Shown here: positions 9,354-21,594 of the stretch, in pieces
Numbering within the stretch: the stretch's first letter is position 1
How the letters are laid out: every line of letters starts with the position of its first letter
Source: Actinoplanes sp. KI2
Lineage (GTDB): Bacteria > Actinomycetota > Actinomycetes > Mycobacteriales > Micromonosporaceae
Length of the DNA: 64,000 nt
Direction of reading: 5' to 3'
NCBI RefSeq assembly: GCF_025630775.1
Contig: NZ_JAOSZE010000003.1
Location: forward strand, 1 to 64,000
The notes under the pieces: generated by a model
What the model saw: the letters and a program-made list of their open reading frames with translations, nothing else
Database searches by the model: none
Told to the model about the DNA's origin: nothing
Position numbers and translations under genes: made by a program

Positions 9354-10100
9354 ATGCGACTGACCGTTCTCGGCTGTGCCGGCAGTTTTCCCGGCCCCGA
9401 GTCGGCGTGTTCCGCCTATCTTGTCGAGGTCGAGGGCTTCCGCCTGCTGATCGATTTCGGCTCGGGCTCGCTGTCCGCGCTCCAGCGCTACACCGACATG
9501 AACAGCATCGACGCGATCGTCCTGACCCACCTGCACAGTGACCACATGCTGGATGCCTGCCTGTATGTGGTCGTCCGCCGCTACGACCCGGCCGGGGCCC
9601 GTCCGGCCATTCCGGTGTACGCGCCGCTGGGCGCCGCCGAGCGGATCTCCGCGGCCTACAGCTCGGACAACGAGCAGGTCGAGGACGTGTACACCTTCTA
9701 CGGCCTGCAGCCGGGCACGTTTCCGATCGGGCCGTTCACGATCACGGTCGATCGGGTCAATCATCCGGTGGAGACCTACGGCGTACGTGTCGAGCACGGC
9801 GGGAAGGTCCTCACCTATTCGTCCGACACCGCCCCCTGTGAGGCCCTGCTGCGCCTGGCCGCCGGGGCGGACCTGTTCCTCTGCGAGGCCAGTTATCTGG
9901 ACGGCGTCGACAACCCGCCGGGTCTGCATCTGACCGGTGGCGAGGCGGGCGAAGCGGCCACCAAGGCGGATGTCGGGCGGCTTTTGCTGACCCATTTGAT
10001 ACCCGCGTGGTTCTCGGAGGCATCTATTGTGGATGCGGCCTCAGCCGCCTATGCGGGACCGGTGGAGGTGGTTCGGCCGGGCGCCCGGTACGATCTCTAG
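9354..10100 (+). CDS. Metallo-beta-lactamase-fold hydrolase (cAMP phosphodiesterase-like, Rv1339 type)
   Basis: A 248-residue protein with the metal-binding HxHxDH motif at His59, His61, Asp63 and His64 ('LTHLHSDHMLD'), plus downstream 'VNHPVETYG', 'YSSDTAPCEALLRLA' and 'THLIPAW' giving the other ligands. Its position before rph matches M. tuberculosis Rv1339, described as an atypical class II cAMP phosphodiesterase. RNase Z-like activity is a less likely alternative. Unlike the mycobacterial order, a glycosyltransferase gene lies between it and rph. Confidence 0.85.
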   Translation: MRLTVLGCAGSFPGPESACSAYLVEVEGFRLLIDFGSGSLSALQRYTDMNSIDAIVLTHLHSDHMLDACLYVVVRRYDPAGARPAIPVYAPLGAAERISAAYSSDNEQVEDVYTFYGLQPGTFPIGPFTITVDRVNHPVETYGVRVEHGGKVLTYSSDTAPCEALLRLAAGADLFLCEASYLDGVDNPPGLHLTGGEAGEAATKADVGRLLLTHLIPAWFSEASIVDAASAAYAGPVEVVRPGARYDL

Positions 10101-10170
10101 GCCCGAACCCGGGGGCGGGGGCGGCACCGAGCACCGATGCACGACCGGATAGTGATCTTGGAGTTGCTGC

Positions 10171-11394
10171 ATGCGCATCGCCCGCCTCGCCAACTTCGTG
10201 ACGACGCATACCGGTGGCCTTCGCACCGCTTTGCGCAACCTAGGCGAGGGATATCAACGGGCCGGCCACGAGGCCGTGCTGATCGTTCCCGGTCGTGAGC
10301 GCTCCGACACCATGACCCCGCAGGGCCGGGTCATCACGCTGCCCAGCTCCCCGCTGCCGCGCACCGGGGGCTACCGGGTGATGGCCGGCCGCCGCGAGCT
10401 GACCCGGCTGCTCGACGAGCTCGAGCCCGACCGCATCGAGGTCTCCGACCGAGCCACCCTGCGCTGGACCGGCGCGTGGGCACGGCAGCGGGGCGTCGGG
10501 TCGATGATGGTCTCGCACGAGAGCCTGGCCGGGCTCCTCGGCGTCTGGGGCATGCCGAAACGCGACGCGCTCGCCGACCGGCTCAACCGGCGTACGGCCG
10601 AGACCTTCGACACGATCGTCTGCACCACCGCCTTCGCGGCGGCCGAGTTCCGCCGGCTGGGCGTGCCCAACCTGGTCGAGGTGCCGCTCGGCGTCGACCT
10701 CGACCAGTTCCACCCCCGCCGGGCCGACCCGACCCTGCGGGCTCGGTACGCCCGCCCCGGCGAGTTGCTGGTGGTCTACGCCAGCCGGCTGTCCGCGGCC
10801 AAGCGGCCGGAGCTGGCGGTGGACACGATCGCCGCGCTGCGCACCGCAAAGGTGCCGGCGGTGCTGGTGCTGGCCGGGGACGGCACCCGGCGTACCGCGC
10901 TCGCCTATCGGGCGGCCCGGCTGCCGGTGCGCTTCGCCGGGCACATCGCCGACCGCGCCGCGGTCGCGGCGCTGCTGGCCAGCGCCGACGTCGTGGTCCA
11001 GCCCGGCCCGGTGGAAACGTTCGGGCTGGCCGCGGTGGAGGCCTTGGCCTGCGGTACGCCGGTCGTGGTCAACGATTCCAGCGCGCTGCCCGAGGTGATC
11101 GGCGACGCGGGAGTGGCCGTGGCCGGGACCCCGGAGGCGTTCGCCGACGGCGTGCGCGAGCTGATGGAGCGGCCCGAGTCGCAGCGGCGCGCGGCGGCCC
11201 GCGAGCGGGCCGAGCGGTTCGGCTGGCCGCAGGCGGTGGACGGGTTCCTGCGGGCGCACGGCCTGATCGGCGCGCCCTCCGGCGTGGCGATCACGCGGCA
11301 GCGTCCCGAGGCGGTGCTGCGGCCGGCGGCGCCGCAGTCGGCCCTTGGCTTGTCCACCGGCCGGCCATTGTCCACCGGCGGCGGGGCGGCCTGA
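10171..11394 (+). CDS. GT4-family glycosyltransferase
   Basis: A 407-residue GT-B fold retaining glycosyltransferase. The N-terminal domain begins 'MRIARLANFVTTHTGGLRTAL', with the acceptor-side glycine-rich loop. The donor domain carries 'VYASRLSAAKRPELAVDTIAAL' and the E-x7-E signature in 'GPVETFGLAAVEALACGTPVVV'. It resembles GDP-mannose or UDP-sugar dependent lipid glycosyltransferases; the exact substrate is not evident. The last ~15 codons ('GLSTGRPLSTGGGAA') lie in a repeated DNA segment holding two TTGTCCACC words. Confidence 0.88.
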   Translation: MRIARLANFVTTHTGGLRTALRNLGEGYQRAGHEAVLIVPGRERSDTMTPQGRVITLPSSPLPRTGGYRVMAGRRELTRLLDELEPDRIEVSDRATLRWTGAWARQRGVGSMMVSHESLAGLLGVWGMPKRDALADRLNRRTAETFDTIVCTTAFAAAEFRRLGVPNLVEVPLGVDLDQFHPRRADPTLRARYARPGELLVVYASRLSAAKRPELAVDTIAALRTAKVPAVLVLAGDGTRRTALAYRAARLPVRFAGHIADRAAVAALLASADVVVQPGPVETFGLAAVEALACGTPVVVNDSSALPEVIGDAGVAVAGTPEAFADGVRELMERPESQRRAAARERAERFGWPQAVDGFLRAHGLIGAPSGVAITRQRPEAVLRPAAPQSALGLSTGRPLSTGGGAA

Positions 11395-11463
11395 GGTAAC
11401 TCCCTCTGCCGCTTGTTGTCCACAGGCGGTGTGAGCGCGGTCGCCGGCTGCTCGTTGTCCACA
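11350..11463 (+). promoter_or_regulatory. Cluster of four DnaA-box-like 9-mers
   Basis: TTGTCCACC occurs at 11350-11358 and 11368-11376, and TTGTCCACA at 11416-11424 and 11455-11463, all in the same direction. TTGTCCACA is the preferred DnaA box of high-GC actinobacteria. Flanking sequence (GGCGGGGCGGC-TGAG) is also partly repeated, so the cluster could be a duplicated unit. It spans the end of the glycosyltransferase gene and the spacer before rph. Confidence 0.55.
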
Positions 11464-11515
11464 AGCGGCGGGGCGGCATGAGCGCGGTTGCCGCCGAACG
11501 CATAAGGTTTGGGGC

Positions 11516-12244
11516 ATGGCACGACCCGACGGCCGAGCGGCCGACCAGCTTCGACCCGTGACCCTCACCCGGCGGTGGAGCATGCATCCCGAGGGCTCGG
11601 TGCTCGTCGAGTTCGGCGACACCCGGGTGCTCTGCACCGCCAGCGTCACCGAGGGCGTCCCGCGCTGGCGCAAGGGCTCCGGCCTCGGCTGGGTCACCGC
11701 GGAATATGCGATGCTCCCCCGCGCCACCAATACCCGGGGCGACCGGGAGAGCATCAAGGGCAAGGTCGGCGGGCGCACCCACGAGATCTCCCGCCTGATC
11801 GGGCGCAGCCTTCGGGCCTGCATCGACCTCAAGGCCCTCGGCGAAAACTCCATCGTGCTCGACTGCGACGTGCTCCAGGCCGACGGCGGCACCCGGACGG
11901 CGGCGATCACCGGGTCCTACGTGGCGCTGATGGACGCGGTGACCTGGCTGGCCGAGCGCAAGGCGCTGGCCGGCAAGGTCGAGGCGGTCATGCACCGCTC
12001 GATCCAGGCGGTCAGCGTCGGCATCGTCGACGGCGAGCCCCGCCTGGACCTGATGTATGTCGAGGATTCCGCCGCCGAGGTGGATATGAACGTGGTGTGC
12101 ACCGGCGACGGCGACTTCGTCGAGGTGCAGGGCACGGGGGAGAACGGCGTGTTCCGTCGCGACCAGATGGACGTCCTGCTCGACCTGGCCGTCGCCGGTT
12201 GCGCCGACCTGGCCGCCGCCCAGCAGAAGGCGCTGGGGGCATGA
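11516..12244 (+). CDS. rph: Ribonuclease PH
   Basis: A 242-residue phosphorolytic 3'-5' exoribonuclease that trims tRNA 3' ends. Signature blocks are '[16 protein letters not shown]', '[22 protein letters not shown]' and '[19 protein letters not shown]', with the arginine/aspartate-rich phosphate and metal site. The length is standard. The downstream rdgB and the upstream phosphodiesterase-like gene match the conserved actinobacterial cluster. Confidence 0.97.
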   Translation: MARPDGRAADQLRPVTLTRRWSMHPEGSVLVEFGDTRVLCTASVTEGVPRWRKGSGLGWVTAEYAMLPRATNTRGDRESIKGKVGGRTHEISRLIGRSLRACIDLKALGENSIVLDCDVLQADGGTRTAAITGSYVALMDAVTWLAERKALAGKVEAVMHRSIQAVSVGIVDGEPRLDLMYVEDSAAEVDMNVVCTGDGDFVEVQGTGENGVFRRDQMDVLLDLAVAGCADLAAAQQKALGA

Positions 12245-12278
12245 CCGCCTGCACCCCGCGGCCGGCGGAAGGCGCAGC

Positions 12279-12893
12279 ATGAGCGCGAAGCTGCTGCTCG
12301 CCACGGCGAACAAGAAGAAGCTGGTGGAGCTTCAGCGCATCCTCGACCTGGCGCTCGGCGCCGAGCGGATCGCGCTGGTCGGTCTGGCCGACTTCGAGGG
12401 CTACCCCGACGTGCCCGAGACCGGCCTGACCTTCGGGGAAAACGCGCTGATCAAGGCCCGCGAGGGCGCCAAGCGCACCGGTCTGCCCACGGTGGCCGAC
12501 GACTCGGGTATTGCGATCGACGCGCTCAACGGGATGCCCGGGGTGTTCAGTGCCCGGTGGTCCGGCAAGCACGGCGACGACAACGCCAACCTCGACCTGC
12601 TGTTGGCCCAGATCTCGGACGTGCAGGACGACCAGCGGGGCGGGGCGTTCGTCTGCGCGGCGGCGCTGGTGCTGCCCAACGGCCGGGAGCACCTGGTCGA
12701 GGGTAAACAGCGCGGGACGATCCTGCGGTCCCGGCGGGGCGAGGGCGGCTTCGGGTACGACCCGATCTTCCTGGGTGACGGCCAGACGCGGACGAACGCC
12801 GAACTGAACCCGGCGGAGAAGGACGCGATCAGCCACCGGGGCAAGGCGTTCCGCGAGCTGGCCAAGGTAATCGCCAAGGAGCTGCCGGGCTGA
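12279..12893 (+). CDS. rdgB: dITP/XTP pyrophosphatase (house-cleaning NTPase)
   Basis: A 204-residue RdgB/HAM1 protein that hydrolyses non-canonical purine NTPs (dITP, XTP) to the monophosphate. Motifs visible are 'LLATANKKKLVELQRIL' (substrate loop), 'TFGENALIKAREGAK', 'ADDSGIAIDALNG' (metal-binding acids), 'GFGYDPIFL' and 'ISHRGKAFREL'. It follows rph by 34 bp and precedes a 19-bp minisatellite. Confidence 0.96.
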   Translation: MSAKLLLATANKKKLVELQRILDLALGAERIALVGLADFEGYPDVPETGLTFGENALIKAREGAKRTGLPTVADDSGIAIDALNGMPGVFSARWSGKHGDDNANLDLLLAQISDVQDDQRGGAFVCAAALVLPNGREHLVEGKQRGTILRSRRGEGGFGYDPIFLGDGQTRTNAELNPAEKDAISHRGKAFRELAKVIAKELPG

Positions 12894-12903
12894 CCCGCCC
12901 CCG

Positions 12904-13073
12904 CGCGGCCGGGGTGCCGGGGCGCGGCCGGGGTGCCGGGGTGCCGGGGCGCGGCCGGGGTGCCGGGGCGCGACCGGGGTGCCGGGGCGCGACCGGGGTG
13001 CCGGGGCGCGACCGGGGTGCCGGGGCGCGACCGGGGTGCCGGGGCGCGACCGGGGTGCCGGGGCGCGACCGGG
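12904..13073. repeat. 19-bp GC-rich minisatellite between rdgB and leuS paralogue
   Basis: The unit GGGGTGCCGGGGCGCGACC repeats about six times almost perfectly in 12970-13073, with more diverged copies (GCGGCC, missing segments) from 12904. It fills the space between two convergent genes and ends 22 bp before the leuS-paralogue stop. The period equals that of the array at 2128-2291 but the sequence differs. Confidence 0.9.
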
Positions 13074-13095
13074 CCCGCTGACGCGTGGGCGGCGG

Positions 13096-15114
<2,019 letters not shown>

Positions 15115-15125
15115 GGCCCGGGACG

Positions 15126-16460
15126 TTAACGCGGGACGGCGGGCGCCCGCCTCCCTATTCTCGCCTGCCGGAGCACCCGCGCCGCGAACCCGGGCCGGAG
15201 CAGCACCGACGGCGGATCGACCAGGTGCTGCACCCCGGTGGCGATCCGGTAGACCGAGGCGTCCACCTGGGACGCATACGTCACCTGCCGGGCGTACCAG
15301 TTCCGCAGCGCGATCCCGCGGGGGCGCGGCCCGGTCGTACCCGGAAAGGTGAAATCGCCGCCGACCGCGGACCGCCACGGCGTCTCATTGATCCTTGCGG
15401 CGGCCTCGTAGAAGTCCCGGACCATCGCGGCGTCGGGCACCCGCTGATGCCGGTCGAGCGTGTCGCCGAGTGCCTTCGCCTGCCGGGCCGCGCAGGTCAT
15501 GCCCTGGCCGTAGATCGGGTTGAAGCTGCACACCGCGTCGCCGAGCGCAACGTATCCGGCCGGGGACTGGGCGGCCTTCTCGAACAGGCGGCGCCGGCTG
15601 GACGGGAACCGGGCCACCGTCACGTCGCTGAGCGGCTCGGCGCGCGAGATCAGGGCCGCCACCAGCGGATCGGGGAGCTGCCGGGCGTACTCCTGGAACG
15701 CGGTCGGTGTCGCCGGCGGCTCGGCCACGTGCCACCCGCCCAGGCCGACGATCCACCGGTCGCCCTCGACCGGCAACGCCACCGCGGACATCGACTCGCG
15801 CGGGCCGGCCGGCAGCACCAGCGCGGCCCGCCAGGGCCCGAGATCGCCGGGCCGGCGCCGGTAGAGCCGGGTCGAGTAGGTGACCCCGGCCTTCACCTCG
15901 ATCTGCCCCGGCGGCTCGAGGCCGAGCGAGCCGAGCCAGCGGTCGGAGCGGGAGCCGCGGCCCGAGCAGTCGACCACCAGCGCCGCGTCGAGCGTCTCGC
16001 CGCTGTCCAGCACCACGCCGGTGACTTGCCCGACCCGGCCGGCGAGCCCGGCCACCGCGACCTGGTCGTGCACCGTCACCCCGGGCAGCGCGGTCACCCG
16101 GGCGCGCAGCACCGCCTCGAGCTGCGGCCGGGTCACCGAGATCATCGCGAACCCGGTCGGCGCGACCGGCCAGCGGCGACCCAGCCGGTACGCGCAGATG
16201 TCCGCACCGGTCTCGAGCGCGGTGCCGCCCAGGGTGAGCAGTTCCGTCTCGAACCCGGGGAACAGCGCGGACAGCTCGCGCAGCCCGCCGACCAGCAGAA
16301 TGTGCGGGTGCTCGCCCTGCGGTACGCCGCGCCGCGGAACCGGACCGTACGGCAGGGTGTCCCGTTCGAGCACGGTGACGTTCGCGTACCGCCGGTTGAG
16401 CACGCGCGCGGCGGCCAGACCGGCGACGCCGGCACCGATCACTATGGCTCTATCGTCCAC
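15126..16460 (-). CDS. FAD-dependent oxidoreductase (aromatic-hydroxylase/geranylgeranyl-reductase-like)
   Basis: A 444-residue flavoprotein with an N-terminal Rossmann motif '[17 protein letters not shown]', the '[16 protein letters not shown]' strand and '[21 protein letters not shown]' (the GD motif binding the FAD ribityl chain). No membrane anchor is seen. This pattern fits the p-hydroxybenzoate hydroxylase superfamily; the substrate is unknown. It starts at GTG 16460, 13 bp after hutH, and ends 11 bp before the editing-less LeuRS, so the three are probably co-transcribed. Whether it acts in histidine breakdown or belongs with the LeuRS is unclear. Confidence 0.82.
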   Translation of the reverse strand: MDDRAIVIGAGVAGLAAARVLNRRYANVTVLERDTLPYGPVPRRGVPQGEHPHILLVGGLRELSALFPGFETELLTLGGTALETGADICAYRLGRRWPVAPTGFAMISVTRPQLEAVLRARVTALPGVTVHDQVAVAGLAGRVGQVTGVVLDSGETLDAALVVDCSGRGSRSDRWLGSLGLEPPGQIEVKAGVTYSTRLYRRRPGDLGPWRAALVLPAGPRESMSAVALPVEGDRWIVGLGGWHVAEPPATPTAFQEYARQLPDPLVAALISRAEPLSDVTVARFPSSRRRLFEKAAQSPAGYVALGDAVCSFNPIYGQGMTCAARQAKALGDTLDRHQRVPDAAMVRDFYEAAARINETPWRSAVGGDFTFPGTTGPRPRGIALRNWYARQVTYASQVDASVYRIATGVQHLVDPPSVLLRPGFAARVLRQARIGRRAPAVPR

Positions 16461-16473
16461 AGCGGGTAGTTAA

Positions 16474-18009
16474 CTACAACAGCGCCCCGATTTCTGCCTC
16501 GATGTTCGCCCGCAGCTCGCGACCCGAGATCACCGCGCGGGCCTGCTCCAGCACCGGCGCGAGGAAGATGTCCGGCCCCGGCGCACCGGCGAACGGCGCG
16601 ACCGCGGCGATCGCCAGCCGCCCGGCCGGCGACGGGGTGAGCGGCGCCCGCAGCTGCAGCCCGCGCACCGCGCTGACCAGCTCGACCGCGAGCAGGCTGG
16701 TCAGGTTGTCCAGCACGGCACGCAGCTTCTTGGTCGCGGCCCAGCCCATCGAGACGTGGTCCTCCTGCATGCCGCTGGTCGGCAGCGAGTCGGCGGACGC
16801 GGGCACGACCAGCCGCCGGTTCTCCGCCACGATCCCGGCCGCCGTGTACTGGGCGATCATCAGGCCCGAGTTGACCCCGGCGTCGGGGGAGAGGAAGGGC
16901 GGCAGACTACGCGATCGGGTGACATCGAGGAGCCGGTCGACCCGCCGCTCGGCGATCGAGCCGACCTCGGCCGCGGCGATCGCGAGGAAGTCGGCGGCGA
17001 ACGCGAGCGGCTCGCCGTGGAAGTTGCCGGTCGACTCGACCTGGCCGTTCGGCAGCACCACCGGGTTGTCGACCACCGAGATCAGCTCGCGGTCGGCCAC
17101 CTGGGACGCGAAGTCCAGGGTGTCCCGGGCCGCGCCGGCCACCTGCGGCGCGCAGCGCATCGAGTAGGCGTCCTGCACGGCGTGTGCCAGGTCGTCCCGG
17201 TGCGAGTCCATGATCGCCGAGTGTTGCAGCAGCTGGAGGATGTTCGCGGCCGAGGCGGCCTGGCCCGGGTGCGGCCGGATCGCGTGCAGCTCGGGCCGGA
17301 ACGGCCGTTCCGAGCCGAGCATCGCCTCGATCGCCAGCGCCGCGGTCACGTCGGCCATCGCGAACAGGTGCCGGCAGTCGTCGAGCGCGAGCAGCAGCAT
17401 GCCGAGCATCCCGTCGGTGCCGTTGATCAGCGCCAGGCCCTCCTTGGCGGCCAGGTCGAGCGGCGCCAGCCCGGCGGTGCGCAGCGCCTCGGCCGCGTCC
17501 ACCCGCTCGCCGTCCTTGCCGACCACCCAGCCCTCGCCGAGCAGCACCAGCGCGCAGTGCGCGAGCGGAGCCAGGTCGCCGGAGGCGCCGAGCGAGCCGT
17601 GTTCCGGCACCCACGGCGTGATGTCGTGGTTGAGCAGGTCGGCCAGCCCCTGCGCGAGGACCGGCCGCACGCCGGAGTGGCCGAGCGCGAGCGAGCGCAG
17701 CCGCAGCAGCATCATCGCCCGGACCACTTCGCGCGGCATCGGCGCGCCGACCCCGGCCGCGTGCGAGCGGATCAGCGCGTGCTGCAGCTCGGCCCGGCGG
17801 GCCGGCGCGACGAAGGTGCCGGCGAGCGCGCCGAAGCCGGTGGTGACGCCGTAGACGGGGCGGCCGGACTCCTCGATGCGGTCGACGATGGCCCGGCTGG
17901 TGGCCATGGCCTCGACGGTGGCGGCGGCGAGCTCGACCCGGGCGTCGCCTCGGGCGACCGCGGCGACGTCGGCGGGGGTGACGCCGGTGGGCTGAACGGT
18001 GACGATCAT
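16474..18009 (-). CDS. hutH: Histidine ammonia-lyase
   Basis: A 511-residue lyase that removes ammonia from histidine to give urocanate, the first step of histidine breakdown. The Ala-Ser-Gly triad that self-cyclises to the MIO electrophile is at 142-144 ('[13 protein letters not shown]'). Also seen are '[10 protein letters not shown]' and '[15 protein letters not shown]'. Its start ATG overlaps the hutI stop by 4 bp (ATGA). It is the fifth gene of the leftward hut array. Confidence 0.97.
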   Translation of the reverse strand: MIVTVQPTGVTPADVAAVARGDARVELAAATVEAMATSRAIVDRIEESGRPVYGVTTGFGALAGTFVAPARRAELQHALIRSHAAGVGAPMPREVVRAMMLLRLRSLALGHSGVRPVLAQGLADLLNHDITPWVPEHGSLGASGDLAPLAHCALVLLGEGWVVGKDGERVDAAEALRTAGLAPLDLAAKEGLALINGTDGMLGMLLLALDDCRHLFAMADVTAALAIEAMLGSERPFRPELHAIRPHPGQAASAANILQLLQHSAIMDSHRDDLAHAVQDAYSMRCAPQVAGAARDTLDFASQVADRELISVVDNPVVLPNGQVESTGNFHGEPLAFAADFLAIAAAEVGSIAERRVDRLLDVTRSRSLPPFLSPDAGVNSGLMIAQYTAAGIVAENRRLVVPASADSLPTSGMQEDHVSMGWAATKKLRAVLDNLTSLLAVELVSAVRGLQLRAPLTPSPAGRLAIAAVAPFAGAPGPDIFLAPVLEQARAVISGRELRANIEAEIGALL

Positions 18010-19142
18010 TGAAGCACTCCGTTGTGCAGAACGGTTCGGATCAAGGGAACCCCGGGCCGGTAGGCCAGGTGCAGGTAGGAAGGGGCGTCGAGGACGATCA
18101 GGTCGGCGCGTGCCCCGGCGCGCAGCACCCCGACATCGTCGCGGCGCAGCGCGCGTGCCCCGCCGGCCGTGGCGGCATACACGGCCTCGGCGGGGGTCAT
18201 TCGCATTTCCCGTACGGCGAGGGCGATGCAGAACGGCATCGACGACGTGTACGACGAGCCCGGGTTGCAGTCCGTGGCGAGCGCGACGGTCACGCCCGCG
18301 TCGAGCAGCCGCCGCGCGTCCGGGTAGGGCGACCGGGTGGAGAACTCGGCGCCGGGCAGCAGCGTGGCCACCGTCGCCGACCCGGCCAGAGCGTCCACAT
18401 CGGAGTCGCTGAGGTGCGTGCAGTGGTCGGCGCTCGCGGCGCCCAGCTCCACCGCCAGTTGCACGCCGGGACCCGGGCCGAGCTGGTTGGCGTGCACGCG
18501 CAGCCCCAGGCCGGCCTTGGCGCCGGCGGTCAAGATCTCCCGGGCCTGATCGCCGTCGAAGGCGCCCCGCTCGCAGAAGACATCAATCCATTTCGCGTAC
18601 GGCGAGCAGGCCGCCAGCATCGGCCCGGTGACGAGGGCGACGTAGGCGGCGGGATCGGCCCCGGCCGGCACCACGTGCGCGCCGAGGAACGTCGTCTCCT
18701 CGGTCAGCTCGCGAGCGATCCGCAGCGACCGTGCCTCGTCGTCGACGCTGAGCCCGTACCCGCTCTTGATCTCGACGGTCGTGGTGCCCTGCCGTCTCGC
18801 CTCGGCGACCAGCCGCGTGGCCGAGCCCCGCAGGTCGTCGTCGGTCGCCGCGCGGGTGGCCGCCACGGTGGTGCGGATGCCGCCGCCGGTGTACGACTCG
18901 CCGGCCATCCGGGCCGCGAACTCCTGCGCCCGGTCACCGGCGAACACCAGGTGGGCGTGGCTGTCGACGAAGCCGGGCAGCACCGCCGCGCCGCCGGCGT
19001 CGACCCGGCGGTCGGCGGCCGGCGCCTGCGAGCTCGGGCCGACCCAGCCGATCCGGTCGCCGTCCACCAGCACGGCCGCCCGGGTGAGCGGGGGCCCGTC
19101 ATGGGTGAGCAGCTCGCCGATGTTGTCGATGAGGAGGGTCAT
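18006..19142 (-). CDS. hutI: Imidazolonepropionase
   Basis: A 378-residue amidohydrolase that opens imidazolone propionate to N-formimino-glutamate. Metal ligands are seen in '[15 protein letters not shown]', and '[29 protein letters not shown]' and '[11 protein letters not shown]' give the other histidine and aspartate. The ATG at 19142 was chosen because it overlaps the hutF stop (ATGA) and starts the beta-rich N-terminal segment; the frame continues upstream without homology. Third step of the Hut pathway. Confidence 0.96.
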   Translation of the reverse strand: MTLLIDNIGELLTHDGPPLTRAAVLVDGDRIGWVGPSSQAPAADRRVDAGGAAVLPGFVDSHAHLVFAGDRAQEFAARMAGESYTGGGIRTTVAATRAATDDDLRGSATRLVAEARRQGTTTVEIKSGYGLSVDDEARSLRIARELTEETTFLGAHVVPAGADPAAYVALVTGPMLAACSPYAKWIDVFCERGAFDGDQAREILTAGAKAGLGLRVHANQLGPGPGVQLAVELGAASADHCTHLSDSDVDALAGSATVATLLPGAEFSTRSPYPDARRLLDAGVTVALATDCNPGSSYTSSMPFCIALAVREMRMTPAEAVYAATAGGARALRRDDVGVLRAGARADLIVLDAPSYLHLAYRPGVPLIRTVLHNGVLQ

Positions 19143-20419
19143 GAGATGGCCTCCGCGAGCGCCCGCGGCACGTCGATGGCGGTGTGCCGCCGGTCGGCGA
19201 CGACATGCCGCCCGTCCACGATGACGTCGGTGACATCGGCGGCGGTCGCCGCGAGGAGCGCGCCGGTCGGCTCGGCACCGGCAGTGCGCACCGTGTCGAG
19301 GGCGACCGCCACCAGGTCGGCCCGCTTCCCGACCGCGATCTCCCCGGCGTCGTCCCAGCCGATCGACGCGTGGTTGGCCGCGGCCCGGATCAGCTCGGCC
19401 ACCGTCAACCGGCCGCGCTGTCGGCTGGCCAGGCGCTCGTTCATCTCCAGCGCGCGGGCCTCCTCGAACGGGTCGATCACCGCGTGGCTGTCGCTGCCGA
19501 GCGAGAGCGGCGAGCCGGCGTCGGCCAGCTCGCGTGCCCGCCCGATGCCGTCGGCCAGGTCGCGTTCGGTGGTCGGGCACATGCAGATCCCGGTGCCGCT
19601 GCCGCCGAGCAGCTTCACGTCCCGGTCGGTGAGGTGGGTGGCGTGCACGGCGGTCAGCTGCGGGCCGAGGACCCCGTGCCGGTCGAGCAGCTCGGTGGGG
19701 GAGCAGCCGTGCACTGCCCGGCACTGCTCGTTCTCGGCGGGCTGCTCGGAGAGGTGGATGTGCAGCGGGCCGCGGTCGGCCAACTCGCCGAGGTGGTGCG
19801 CAGGCACCGCGCGTACCGAATGAATGGCCGCACCGATCCGGGCGTGCGGCGCGGCACCCAGCCCGGCCACCCGCGAAGCCCAGCGTTGTGGATCTCCGTC
19901 GCCGAAGCGGCGCTGGACGCCCTCCAACGGCCGTCCGTCCACACCGGACTGGAGGTAGAGCGTGTCGAGCAGGGTGATCCGGATGCCGGCCTCGCGGGCC
20001 GCCTCGATCAGCGCGTGGCCCATCGCGTTGGGATCGTGGTAGGGCGTGCCGTCCGGACCGTGGTGCAGGTAGTGGAACTCGCCCACCGCGGTGATCCCGG
20101 CGAGCGCCATCTCGGCGTACGTGGCCCGGGCGAGCCGCAGGTAGCTTTCCGGGTCGAGCGCGGCGGCGACCCGGTACATCTCCTCGCGCCAGGTCCAGAA
20201 TGTCCCGCGATCGGCGTGGGTGCGCCCGCGCAGCGCCCGGTGGAAGGCGTGCGAGTGGGCGTTGGCCATGCCCGGCAGCGTGAGCCCCGGCAGACGAATG
20301 TCCACCTCGCCCTTCTCATTGGGACTTATCCGCGTGAATCGCCCACCGTTGATCTCGATCTGGACATCCCGAACCACGCGGCCGTCCAGCCAGCAATGTG
20401 CGGCGTGATAGACGGTCAC
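19139..20419 (-). CDS. hutF: Formimidoylglutamate deiminase
   Basis: A 426-residue amidohydrolase that turns formimino-glutamate into N-formyl-glutamate plus ammonia. Visible are '[19 protein letters not shown]' (metal HxH), '[10 protein letters not shown]', '[14 protein letters not shown]' and '[21 protein letters not shown]'. The presence of HutF implies the five-step Hut route, needing a later N-formylglutamate deformylase; the adjacent M20 protein is the natural candidate. Start and stop overlap both neighbours. Confidence 0.95.
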   Translation of the reverse strand: MTVYHAAHCWLDGRVVRDVQIEINGGRFTRISPNEKGEVDIRLPGLTLPGMANAHSHAFHRALRGRTHADRGTFWTWREEMYRVAAALDPESYLRLARATYAEMALAGITAVGEFHYLHHGPDGTPYHDPNAMGHALIEAAREAGIRITLLDTLYLQSGVDGRPLEGVQRRFGDGDPQRWASRVAGLGAAPHARIGAAIHSVRAVPAHHLGELADRGPLHIHLSEQPAENEQCRAVHGCSPTELLDRHGVLGPQLTAVHATHLTDRDVKLLGGSGTGICMCPTTERDLADGIGRARELADAGSPLSLGSDSHAVIDPFEEARALEMNERLASRQRGRLTVAELIRAAANHASIGWDDAGEIAVGKRADLVAVALDTVRTAGAEPTGALLAATAADVTDVIVDGRHVVADRRHTAIDVPRALAEAIS

Positions 20420-21594
20420 GTCAGCTCCCGCAGGACCTCGGCCAGCGCGTCCACCCCGGCCGCGCAGTCCGCGGGCTCGGCGAACTCGGCCGGCGAGTGC
20501 GAGATCCCGGTCGGGTTGCGCACGAACAGCATCGCCGTCGGCACCTTCGCGGACAGCACGCCCGCGTCGTGGCCGGCGCTGGTCGGCAGGATCGGCGCGT
20601 CGCCCAGCAGCGCGGAGAGCCGGTCGGCGAGGGCGGTGTCGAAGGCGACCTCCGCGCTGATCGACTCGGCGGTCACCGCCACCTCGGTGCCGTCCCGGCC
20701 GGCCCGTTCGGTGGCCCGCTTCACCACCGCCTCGACCAGCGCGTCCATCGTCGGGGTGTCCGCGGCCCGGGCGTCCAGCCAGCCGCGCACCAGCGAGGGG
20801 ATCGCGTTGGTGGCGTTCGGCTCGACCTCGACCCGGGCCATCGTCGCGTGCGCGCCGGCCAGCCGGGCCTCCTTGTTCGCGGCCAGCACCGTGTACGCGA
20901 AGGTCAGCATCGGGTCGCGCCGGTCGGCCATCCGGGTGGTGCCCGCGTGGTCGCCGTGCCCGGTGAAGTCGAACCGCCAGCGCCCGTGCGGCCAGATCGC
21001 GCTGGCCACCCCGACCGGCGCGTCGAGTTGCCGTCCTTGCTCGATGTGCAGCTCGATCAAGGCGCCGATGCGGCTGGTCAGCCCCGGCAGCGCGCCGGCC
21101 GGCGTCGCTCCGAGTGCTTCGGCGAACGTGACCCCGTCACGGTCGGTGAGGGCGGCCGCCTTGGCCGGCTCGATCGCCCCGGTGAGCAGCCGCGAGCCGA
21201 GGCAGGGCAGCCCGAACCGGCCGCCCTCCTCCTCGACGAACGCCACCACGGCGATCGGCTTGGCCGGCGTGTGCCCGTCGGCACGCAACTGGTCGACCGC
21301 GAGGAACGCGCTGACGATGCCGAGCGGGCCGTCGAAGCCGCCGCCGTGCGGGACCGAGTCGAAGTGCGAGCCGGTCAGCACGGCGTCGCGGCCCCAGGGC
21401 TCACCCCACCAGGCGAACAGGTTGCCGTTGCCGTCGTCGGTGACCGGCAGGTCGCGCCGGTCCGCCTGGTTGCGGAACCAGTCGCGCAGCACGAGGTCGG
21501 GGGTGTCCAGCGCGTACCGCAGATAGCCGCCGCTGCCCACCCGGCCGATGGCTTCGATCTCGGACCAGAGGGCCGAGAAGACCGGCGCGCTCAT
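20416..21594 (-). CDS. M20-family amidohydrolase, probable N-formylglutamate deformylase (alternative form)
   Basis: A 392-residue dinuclear-zinc hydrolase of the allantoate amidohydrolase/carbamoylase group: '[20 protein letters not shown]' (His and bridging Asp), '[10 protein letters not shown]' (catalytic Glu and metal Glu), '[11 protein letters not shown]' and '[12 protein letters not shown]'. No classical HutG is in the array, and HutF makes N-formyl-glutamate, so this enzyme is inferred to release formate from it. A general carbamoylase role cannot be excluded. It overlaps hutF and hutU by 4 bp each. Confidence 0.8.
   Translation of the reverse strand: MSAPVFSALWSEIEAIGRVGSGGYLRYALDTPDLVLRDWFRNQADRRDLPVTDDGNGNLFAWWGEPWGRDAVLTGSHFDSVPHGGGFDGPLGIVSAFLAVDQLRADGHTPAKPIAVVAFVEEEGGRFGLPCLGSRLLTGAIEPAKAAALTDRDGVTFAEALGATPAGALPGLTSRIGALIELHIEQGRQLDAPVGVASAIWPHGRWRFDFTGHGDHAGTTRMADRRDPMLTFAYTVLAANKEARLAGAHATMARVEVEPNATNAIPSLVRGWLDARAADTPTMDALVEAVVKRATERAGRDGTEVAVTAESISAEVAFDTALADRLSALLGDAPILPTSAGHDAGVLSAKVPTAMLFVRNPTGISHSPAEFAEPADCAAGVDALAEVLRELT

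Noticed and set aside
9130..9363. A 77-codon plus-strand frame upstream of the metallo-beta-lactamase-fold gene
   Set aside because: Its codon third positions lack the strong G/C bias of real genes here, no family is recognised, and it would overlap the downstream start; the region is better read as promoter DNA for two divergent genes.
12904..13073. Possible CRISPR array at the period-19 repeats
   Set aside because: Units are adjacent without unique spacers and no cas gene is in the window, so it is a minisatellite.
15115..15378. N-terminal extension of the LeuRS paralogue by 88 codons
   Set aside because: The extension reads across the FAD gene's 3' end out of frame and has no synthetase homology; ATG 15114 starts the conserved LeuRS N-terminus.
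16756..18012. A 418-codon plus-strand frame opposite hutH
   Set aside because: It mirrors hutH exactly and is rich in Arg/Gly/Asp/Gln typical of reverse-complement shadow translation.
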